Shown one piece after another: positions 58,505 through 64,000 of a stretch of DNA of 64,000 nucleotides. This DNA is from Roseateles asaccharophilus. GTDB taxonomy: Bacteria; Pseudomonadota; Gammaproteobacteria; Burkholderiales; Burkholderiaceae_C. Below the pieces are notes generated by a model. That model ran no database searches, was not told the DNA's origin, and saw nothing but the letters and a program-made list of their open reading frames with translations. A program made the translations under genes and the position numbers. Numbering within the stretch: the first letter of the stretch is position 1; the number at the start of each line of letters is the position of its first letter. The stretch is taken from positions 620,001 through 684,000 of the forward strand of contig NZ_SNXE01000001.1 of assembly GCF_004362405.1 (NCBI RefSeq). Reading direction: 5' to 3'.

Positions 58505-58924
58505 TCAGCGCTGGAACAGCAGGCTCAGCTCCAGATTGAGGGGCTCGGAGACCGTGGGCAGATATTCGGCCCGGATTCGCAGGGCGCGCAGCCCCTGCTG
58601 CCCCGTGCAGGGCAGCAGCAGCTCGTGCTGCCGTGAGCGCCAGTCGGCGCTGGCGGGCGCGGACGCGCTCGGCGTGGAGGTCGCGGCCGGGGGCGTGATC
58701 TCACGCGCCAGGGTGGCGGACGCCGGGGGAATCTCACACTGCATCTGCAGGGCGGACTTCATGGCGGCCTGTAAGGCCAGCCAACGTCCGTCCTGCCACA
58801 GGGCCTGGGCCTGACGGGGATCCAGAGGCTGGGCCTTGTCGGCCCAGGCGGGCCCTGCCCCCAGGCTGAGCAGGGCCAGAAGCAGACCCAGCGCGGGACG
58901 CCGCCGCGGATCGTGTTTGTTCAT
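58505..58924 (-). CDS. Small exported protein of unknown function
   Basis: The 139-residue protein has a signal peptide (MNKHDPRRRPALGLLLALLS, then LGAGPAWA) and a periplasmic part with two cysteines (MQCEIP and LLPCTGQQG). The middle is Ala/Ser/Thr/Pro-rich. The conserved end GLRALRIRAEYLPTVSEPLN suggests a beta fold. No family is recognised. It is divergent from the gene at 59034. Confidence 0.7.
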   Translation of the reverse strand: MNKHDPRRRPALGLLLALLSLGAGPAWADKAQPLDPRQAQALWQDGRWLALQAAMKSALQMQCEIPPASATLAREITPPAATSTPSASAPASADWRSRQHELLLPCTGQQGLRALRIRAEYLPTVSEPLNLELSLLFQR

Positions 58925-59033
58925 GGGCACAGCAGCTTCTCCATCGCGGCTTGGGATCAGTCGAATGCGGCGGCACGCTAGCATCGGCGCTGAGCCTTGT
59001 TGAAATCGTCATGCGATGTCGGGAGTGTCGCCC

Positions 59034-59573
59034 ATGAAGCCAGTCCGCCCTGTTGTGCTGTTGTGCGTCCTGCTGCTGGGCGCGCTCGGGCCCGTCCGGA
59101 CATGGGCCGTCATGGCCCCGGCCTACGAGGCGCAGGCCCTGCTGGAGCGGCTGGAGAAGGGGTCAAGAGAGCGTGCGGCGGCGCCGCTGAGCATCCGGGC
59201 CACCGTGCTGACGGTGGAGCGCCGTGAGGAGCCGGGCAATGGCTGCCCGGCCCTGCAGCATGTGCAGGCGCAAGTCCAGGTGCAGAAGGTGCTGCGCGGC
59301 GAGCTGGCCGTGGGCCGGCCGCTGACCCTGCGCTACACCGAGGCCGAGTACCGCTGCCCGGGGCCGGGCCGCAGCCGCTTGCCGGAACTCCGGGCCGGCG
59401 CGTCGTCGAGCCTGCTGCTGCGCTGTGCGGGGCCTGACTGCGAACCGGCCGCGGGCGCCTTCAGCTTTGACAGCGACGCCGACTTCGAGCGTCGGCGCGA
59501 GGAGGCGCGAGCCCTGGCTGAACGCCACCCCCTGCAGCGGCGCGTCGATGTGCCGGTGCCGCGGGCGCCCTGA
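59034..59573 (+). CDS. Exported protein of unknown function
   Basis: The 179-residue protein has a signal peptide (MKPVRPVVLLCVLLLGALG, then TWA), four cysteines (GCPA, YRCPG, LRCAG, PDCEP) and an Arg/Glu-rich C-terminal helix. GGGAG 8 bases before ATG 59034 sets the start. The strand pattern VQAQVQVQKVLRGELAVG could be a small immunoglobulin-like or TIMP-like fold; I cannot assign it. Confidence 0.7.
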   Translation: MKPVRPVVLLCVLLLGALGPVRTWAVMAPAYEAQALLERLEKGSRERAAAPLSIRATVLTVERREEPGNGCPALQHVQAQVQVQKVLRGELAVGRPLTLRYTEAEYRCPGPGRSRLPELRAGASSSLLLRCAGPDCEPAAGAFSFDSDADFERRREEARALAERHPLQRRVDVPVPRAP

Positions 59574-59690
59574 GGGGGCTGCGGCTCGGCCCGCGGCGCC
59601 GTGAGCGGCGCCTGGATTGGGGACAAGGCCGCGCCAATCAGCGCTCCCGGTGCTAGGCTTCAAGCCCACCCGAAACCCGGAGCAATCCAC

Positions 59691-60059
59691 ATGGCACACG
59701 CACTGGACTGGTTTGAGATCCCCGTCACGGACTTTGCCCGCGCCAAGGGCTTTTACGAGACGGTGCTGGGCATCAGCATCGAGCCCATGACCATGGGGCC
59801 GCTCACCCTGGGCATGCTGTCCAGCGACCCCGAGGCCGTGGGTGGCGCCCTGGTGCACGGTGAGGGCGGGGAGCCCTCGGACCTTGGCACGCTGGTGTAT
59901 CTGAACGGCGGAGACGACCTCGCGCCGATGCTTGCGCGTGTCGAAGGCGCGGGAGGCCGGATTGCCGTGCCCAAGACCGAGATCGGCAATGGCTACGGCT
60001 TTTTCGCCCACTTCATCGACACCGAGGGCAACAAGGTGGGCCTGCATTCGATGAAGTAA
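59691..60059 (+). CDS. VOC/glyoxalase-family protein
   Basis: The 122-residue protein is one vicinal-oxygen-chelate domain: WFEIPVTDFARAKGFYETVLG, the middle LVYLNGGDDLAPMLARVEGAGG and the end GYGFFAHFIDTEGNKVGLHS. The usual glyoxalase metal ligands are partly replaced, so it may be a resistance or binding protein. It is flanked by copies of the 17-bp CTCGGCCCGCGGCGCCG. Confidence 0.88.
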   Translation: MAHALDWFEIPVTDFARAKGFYETVLGISIEPMTMGPLTLGMLSSDPEAVGGALVHGEGGEPSDLGTLVYLNGGDDLAPMLARVEGAGGRIAVPKTEIGNGYGFFAHFIDTEGNKVGLHSMK

Positions 60060-60076
60060 CGGGTCGGTGCCGACTC

Positions 60077-60104
60077 GGCCCGCGGCGCCGCTCAGCCGCG
60101 GGCC
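60077..60104. terminator. Hairpin between convergent VOC and 2TM genes
   Basis: GGCCCGCGGC, loop of 8, GCCGCGGGCC is a perfect 10-bp stem in the 32 bp between converging genes and includes the stop codon of the 2TM gene in its loop. No T-run follows. Confidence 0.5.
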
Positions 60105-60394
60105 TTCATCCGTGCCAGCTCGCTGCTGAGCATGCGCTCGCGCAGATCGCCGCCGCCCAGGGCCATCAGGGTGACCAGGCCGTGGATGGACAGGCCCAGG
60201 CCCCAGCCCCAGAGCGGGAACTGGGTCCAGCGCTGGCCATCGCCCAGCAGGTGCAGGCCCAGATTCACCAGCACAAAGATCGTGGCGTGCTTGAGCCAGC
60301 CCAGCTTGAGCTCCACGCGGCGGCGGGCTTGGCGGCGCAGCTGGGCGTCTTCGCGGCTCAGGCTGTCGGTGGCGGCGTTGTTGCTGGTGATCAT
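60092..60394 (-). CDS. 2TM-domain membrane protein, paralogue of 57914
   Basis: The 100-residue protein is a close paralogue of the one at 57914: ARRRVELKLGWLKHATIFVL, LLGDGQRWTQFPLWGWGLGL and LRERMLSSELARMKARG match it almost position for position. It has the same two helices and a shorter, less Gln-rich N-terminus. The pair is probably a local duplication about 2.2 kb apart. Confidence 0.85.
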   Translation of the reverse strand: MITSNNAATDSLSREDAQLRRQARRRVELKLGWLKHATIFVLVNLGLHLLGDGQRWTQFPLWGWGLGLSIHGLVTLMALGGGDLRERMLSSELARMKARG

Positions 60395-60574
60395 GGCGTT
60401 TCCTTGGGCGTGGTGCGTGTTGCTGTCGATGGCTGGACTTTGCGCGCTGCCGCGCCTCTCGCCCAGCGGCTTGCGACGACTGGCAAGCCGGCGGCGTGAA
60501 GCGTCAGGCGCCGGGTGCCAGTGGCAGGACGTCGCCCGCTGCCGCATGGCAGCCGCGGTTATGCTGGCCACACC

Positions 60575-61228
60575 ATGCAGCTCGGCATCCACGACATCCC
60601 CCTCTTCATCGTCTCTGGCCTGCTGTTGAACATCGCGCCGGGGCCGGACTCCATCCTGATCATGACGCGCAGCGCCACCCAGGGCTGGCGGGCCGGTTCG
60701 GCCGCGGCGCTGGGCATAGGCGCCGGCACCTGCGTGCATGTGCTGGCGGCGGCCCTGGGGCTCTCGGCCCTGCTGGCGGCGTCCAGCTGGGCTTTTACCC
60801 TGCTCAAGTGGGTGGGTGCGGCCTATCTGGTGTGGATAGGCCTGCAGATGCTGCTGGCGCGGCGGCGCCGGGACGGCGAAGCGGCGTCCACCAGCGGGGA
60901 GGCGGCTGCCAGCGTGGCCCTGCCCCTGCGCAAGGTCTTCGTCCAGGGCTTTCTGAGCAATGTGCTCAACCCCAAGGTGGCCCTGTTCTTCCTGGCCTTT
61001 GTGCCGCAGTTCATCGCCCCGGACGCGCCGCACAAGGCCCTGGCCTTCATCGTGCTGGGGGCCATCTTCAACTTCAACGGCATGCTGTGGTGCCATTTCC
61101 TGGCCCTCTCCACGGCTTTCGCCAGCGCACGTCTGCGGGTGGGCGGGGCCCTGGCGCAGTGGCTGAACCGGGCCATTGGGGCCCTGTTTCTGAGCTTCGG
61201 GCTCAAGCTTGCACTGTCGGAACGATGA
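60575..61228 (+). CDS. LysE/RhtB-family amino-acid exporter
   Basis: The 217-residue protein has six membrane helices and the RhtB signature: LNIAPGPDSILIMTRSATQG near the N-terminus, GAAYLVWIGLQMLL, QGFLSNVLNPKVALFFLAF. It exports amino acids or homoserine-like metabolites; the substrate is unknown. Its TGA overlaps the next ATG. Confidence 0.93.
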   Translation: MQLGIHDIPLFIVSGLLLNIAPGPDSILIMTRSATQGWRAGSAAALGIGAGTCVHVLAAALGLSALLAASSWAFTLLKWVGAAYLVWIGLQMLLARRRRDGEAASTSGEAAASVALPLRKVFVQGFLSNVLNPKVALFFLAFVPQFIAPDAPHKALAFIVLGAIFNFNGMLWCHFLALSTAFASARLRVGGALAQWLNRAIGALFLSFGLKLALSER

Positions 61229-61770
61229 GCAAGACACGCCGGCCCCTCAAAACCGCCCTGCTGGCCCTGGCCCTGGTGGCGGGCCTGGCCCTGTACGCCA
61301 CGCCCTATCTGACCGTGCACCAGTTGCGCGAGGCCGCCCGGGAGCGCGATGCCCAGGCCCTGGCCGTCCATGTGGACTTTCCGGCCCTGCGGCAGCACCT
61401 CAAGCTCAGCGTCCAGGATCGCCTGGCCGGGCGCGAGCGCAATGAGCGCGGCGACCCCACACCCGCCGCCGCCATGGGCGCGGCCGTGGCCGCCGCCCTG
61501 CTGGGGCCCATGGTCGATGTGCTGATCACCCCCGAGACCCTGGGTCGCATCCTGCAAGGCGAGTCGCCCCTGGGCCTGCCCGGCGGCCGTGAGCCGCCGG
61601 CCGGTTCCCAGGAGGACCGGCCGCGCCTGCTGACCGAGATGGGCTACGAGAGCCCGGGTCGCTTTGTCTTCAGCCTGCGGCGCGAGGGCGACGGCGAGGA
61701 GCCGATTGCCCTGGTGCTGCACCGCCAGGGGCTGATCGGCTGGCGCCTGGCGGAGATGAGGTTGCCTTGA
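61225..61770 (+). CDS. DUF2939 family membrane-anchored protein
   Basis: The 181-residue protein has an N-terminal membrane anchor (PLKTALLALALVAGLALYAT) and the DUF2939 pattern YLTVHQLREAARERDAQAL, VDFPALRQHLKLSVQDRLAG and a C-terminal beta part (RFVFSLRREGD). Function is unknown. It is coupled by ATGA overlaps to both the LysE gene and the gene at 61770. Confidence 0.82.
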   Translation: MSKTRRPLKTALLALALVAGLALYATPYLTVHQLREAARERDAQALAVHVDFPALRQHLKLSVQDRLAGRERNERGDPTPAAAMGAAVAAALLGPMVDVLITPETLGRILQGESPLGLPGGREPPAGSQEDRPRLLTEMGYESPGRFVFSLRREGDGEEPIALVLHRQGLIGWRLAEMRLP

Positions 61771-62162
61771 TGATGAAACTGGACGAGACACAGACTGCCC
61801 TTGTGTGGCGCCTGGAGTGCGAGCTGCATGGCCTGGCGACGCGCCAGAGCCGGGCCAGGTTGGAGCAACTGTTGCACCCTGCGTTTCGCGAGCATGGCCG
61901 ATCCGGCCGACGCTATAGCCGTGAGCAGATCCTGGACCGGCTGACTGCTGAACAAGCCGAGGTCACGGTGCATACGCAGGACATGGAGTTGCAAGCCTTG
62001 GCCGAGGGGCAGTACTTGCTCACCTACCGCAGTGCCCATCGCCAGGCAGACGGTACGCTGCAGGGCCACAGCAACCGCTGCTCAATCTGGAGCCGCGAGC
62101 CCGGCGCGGATTGGCAGATGCGTTTCCATCAGGGCACACCCTGTGAGCCCTTTGAAGCATGA
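61770..62162 (+). CDS. DUF4440/SnoaL-like (NTF2-fold) protein
   Basis: The 130-residue protein has the NTF2-like pattern LLHPAFREHGRSGRRYSREQIL, YLLTYRSAHRQADGTLQGHSN and SIWSREPGADWQMRFHQGTP. Such small proteins bind hydrophobic ligands or act as isomerases; no catalytic residue can be named. ATG 61770 overlaps the preceding TGA; it ends the lysE-DUF2939 run. Confidence 0.82.
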   Translation: MMKLDETQTALVWRLECELHGLATRQSRARLEQLLHPAFREHGRSGRRYSREQILDRLTAEQAEVTVHTQDMELQALAEGQYLLTYRSAHRQADGTLQGHSNRCSIWSREPGADWQMRFHQGTPCEPFEA

Positions 62163-62164
62163 AC

Positions 62165-62240
62165 AGTCGCGGCTGCAGCGCTTGCAGCAGCGGCGGAAGT
62201 TGCCGCCCCTGGAAAAGTCCAGGGCATGCTGCTGAACCGC
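62165..62240 (-). pseudogene. Relic of an AraC-family C-terminus
   Basis: Read on the minus strand, this segment encodes ALDFSRGGNFRRCCKRC, which aligns with ALGFFDGANFRRFFKRW of the AraC gene at 62934, and upstream AVQQH matches AVAQ. The nucleotide match is strong over CAGCGCTTG and AGCGGCGGAAGTTG. There is no start and no room for the rest of the gene, so it is a fragment left by duplication or recombination. Confidence 0.7.
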
Positions 62241-62350
62241 AAGGGCCATACCGGCTGGCAGTGATCCGGCTGCCCTGAGGGCCCAGGCCGCTGCGGCCTC
62301 AAAACCCTGTTGCCGCCCGGGCCAAGCCGCACCGTCTAGGCTGGTCCCCC

Positions 62351-62911
62351 ATGAACAGCTTGCATTCCGATCTGTACCGCTGCTCGCGGCGCGGGTGGCG
62401 TCCGGTCCTGGCGGGTCTGCTGGCCGGCACCAGCCTGGATCTGGCGGCCATGAGCGAGCGGCGTCTGGGTGACCATCTGAGCCTGGCGCTGCCCCTGGGC
62501 ACCCTGGCGGTGGAGGCTTGGCGCGGCGACTGGGAGGGGGCCTGGCAGCTGACCCAGACCTTTGCCCTGACCACGGGTGTGGCCGAGCTGCTGAAGAAGA
62601 GCACGGGCGTCACCCGCCCCGACGGGCAGGGCGACACCAGCTTTCCCAGCGGTCATGCGGCGCGTGCCTTCAGCGCCGCCAGCTATGTGCATCTGCGCCA
62701 TGGCTTGGACAAGGCCTGGCCCCTTTATCTGGCGGCCACCTATGTGGGTCACACCCGGGTGCAGGCTGACCGGCATCGCTGGAGCGAGGTGCTGGCCTCG
62801 GCCGGCTTGGCCTATGGCATGGCGCGCTGGCGGGTCGAGCCCCTGGGCGCCAAGGCCCAGCTCAGTGTGCAGGACGGCGGTGTGTTCCTGAGCCTGCACT
62901 GGCAGCCCTGA
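62351..62911 (+). CDS. PAP2-family phosphatase
   Basis: The 186-residue membrane-associated protein has the phosphatidic-acid-phosphatase motifs KKSTGVTRP (K-x6-RP like), PSGHAARAF and RVQADRHRWSEVL (the SRxxxxxHxxxD motif with changes). Substrates of this family are lipid phosphates or undecaprenyl diphosphate; the position between the AraC relic and the AraC gene gives no clue. Confidence 0.87.
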   Translation: MNSLHSDLYRCSRRGWRPVLAGLLAGTSLDLAAMSERRLGDHLSLALPLGTLAVEAWRGDWEGAWQLTQTFALTTGVAELLKKSTGVTRPDGQGDTSFPSGHAARAFSAASYVHLRHGLDKAWPLYLAATYVGHTRVQADRHRWSEVLASAGLAYGMARWRVEPLGAKAQLSVQDGGVFLSLHWQP

Positions 62912-62933
62912 ACCCGGGGCCGCTGGCACATGC

Positions 62934-63968
62934 TCAGCGCATTACCGCGCTGGGCAGCAGGCCGGTCCAGCGCTTGAAGAAGCGGCGGAAGTTGGCGCCG
63001 TCGAAGAAACCCAGGGCCTGGGCCACGGCCTCGTTGGGCTGGCCGCGCAGCTGCAGCAGGTACAGGGCCATCAGGGCGCGCAGCTGGTCCAGCTCGGCCT
63101 GGTAGTGGCTGCCATGCTGGGCCAGGCGGCGCTTGAAGGTGGCGGGGCTCATGCCCAGTTCCGCGGCCAGTTGCTCCAGGCTGGGCGGGCTGTCCAGGGC
63201 GGGCAGCAGGCGGTCGTGCAGGGCCGCGATCAGGCCGCGGGCCTGGGAGCCGGGGTCGGCCCCCGCCGCCAGGGCCGCGGCGGCCCGGCCGGGCCGGGTG
63301 GGCCAGGGCTGGCGGGCCAGCGCCAGGGGCAGGCGCATGGCATCGGCCTGGCAGCCGAAGCGCAGGTCGGCGGGTTCGCCAGCCTGCAGATAGACCAGAT
63401 GCTGGGCCAGATCGCGCGGGGCCGTGCGGTTGAAGCTGTAGCGCCAGGGCAGGCGCTGACCGCCCAGCCAGTCGGCCAGGCCGGTCACGGCGCTCATATG
63501 CAGGTCAATCACAAAGCCGCGCAGGCCCGGCGGCAGGCCGCAGGCCTCGGTCCAGACCAGGATCAGCTCCTGATCGTCCAGCAGCAGACGCGGCGTCAGC
63601 AGGGGGCAGAGCCTGCCGGCATGCCGGCACAGCAGCTGCAGGGCCGTGAGCAGATCGGGCGCCTCCTGCAAGGCCTGGCTGGCCAGGCCGTAATGGCCCG
63701 GCAGCCAGTGGCGGCCGATCACGAAGGCGGTGTCGGGCCCCCCCTCGGTGCGCAGGGCTTCCAGTAGGGCCAGCAGCTGGCGCGGGCTGATCAGGCCGCT
63801 GCCACTGGGCGGCTGCAGCGGGCTCAGGTCGCGGCTGCGGGCGAACTCGGCCAGCAGCACGGCCTGGTCGGTCCAGGCCAGGCAGGGGCTGTCCAGCTCA
63901 TAGCGCGCGGCGGCCGGCGCACCGGGCGCCGCCGGTGGCGGATAGAGCGAGGGCAGTTCAAGCGCCAT
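62934..63968 (-). CDS. AraC-family regulator with arabinose-binding-like N-terminal domain
   Basis: The 344-residue protein has the OruR/Arabinose_bd-type sensor domain (LLALLEALRTEGGPDTAFVIG, HYGLASQALQEAPDLLTALQ, split here) and a C-terminal AraC helix-turn-helix pair (LEQLAAELGMSPATFKRRL and VAQALGFFDGANFRRFFKRW). I start at ATG 63968 rather than GTG 63977. Its target is unknown. A relic of its own C-terminus lies 0.7 kb away. The remaining 32 bases to the window edge hold no call. Confidence 0.88.
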   Translation of the reverse strand: MALELPSLYPPPAAPGAPAAARYELDSPCLAWTDQAVLLAEFARSRDLSPLQPPSGSGLISPRQLLALLEALRTEGGPDTAFVIGRHWLPGHYGLASQALQEAPDLLTALQLLCRHAGRLCPLLTPRLLLDDQELILVWTEACGLPPGLRGFVIDLHMSAVTGLADWLGGQRLPWRYSFNRTAPRDLAQHLVYLQAGEPADLRFGCQADAMRLPLALARQPWPTRPGRAAAALAAGADPGSQARGLIAALHDRLLPALDSPPSLEQLAAELGMSPATFKRRLAQHGSHYQAELDQLRALMALYLLQLRGQPNEAVAQALGFFDGANFRRFFKRWTGLLPSAVMR

Positions 63969-64000
63969 GCAGGCCACTCGCGAGCTGCTGCAGGCGCTGC

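Overview
This window is chromosomal DNA from a GC-rich betaproteobacterium, most likely order Burkholderiales near the Roseateles/Pelomonas/Paucibacter group. That placement is an inference from base composition, the divergent bamE-fur pair, the hpf-ptsN-hprK cluster, the PEP-CTERM protein, the fatty-acid cis/trans isomerase and the dense signalling gene content. I found no tRNA, rRNA, CRISPR array, transposase or integrase.

The left 10.5 kb (834-10440) is an accessory defence island of visibly lower GC. A six-gene minus-strand operon reads hsdM, a RelA/SpoT-type synthetase, a 94-residue tail-anchored membrane protein, hsdS, prrC, hsdR. The hsd subunits are of type IC. hsdS carries four 12-bp (TAEL) spacer repeats. 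prrC sits between hsdS and hsdR, as in the classical E. coli prr locus, and keeps both the tRNA-Lys recognition peptide and the Arg-Glu-His nuclease triad. The RelA/SpoT and membrane genes are a two-gene insertion into that known layout and are the most interesting part of the window. The left edge of the island runs into the 3' end of a GNAT gene. A HipA-family kinase of the YjjJ type lies on the other side.

10.7-34.2 kb is mostly housekeeping: a GreA/B-like factor, a GST, udk, cti, thiL-pgpA-pncC-ghrA, a TPR/GAF histidine kinase, a cupredoxin plus GGDEF/EAL pair, leuS-lptE-holA, exbB-exbD, dapB-bamE divergent from fur, and hpf-ptsN-hprK.

34.2-48.9 kb holds corA with a long structured leader, a ferritin-like diiron protein, a YtrA-type GntR/ABC operon with its operator, a secreted four-repeat cysteine protein, two cyclic-di-GMP proteins, a PEP-CTERM protein, psd behind an array of TTTGCGC half-sites, trpS with an extra C-terminal domain, and an acyl-CoA synthetase.

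48.9-64 kb is more variable: a PQQ-type sugar dehydrogenase coupled to a TonB receptor, a PAS histidine kinase, a P450 divergent from an AraC regulator, a solitary degenerate GyrB-like ATPase-fold protein, two 2TM paralogues, several small unknown secreted proteins, a LysE exporter operon, a relic of an AraC C-terminus, a PAP2 protein and an AraC regulator.

Functionally the region combines phage defence that probably acts on tRNA and nucleotide pools, cyclic-di-GMP and two-component signalling, envelope biogenesis (LptE, BamE, Psd, PgpA, Cti) and metal homeostasis (Fur, CorA, TonB/ExbBD).
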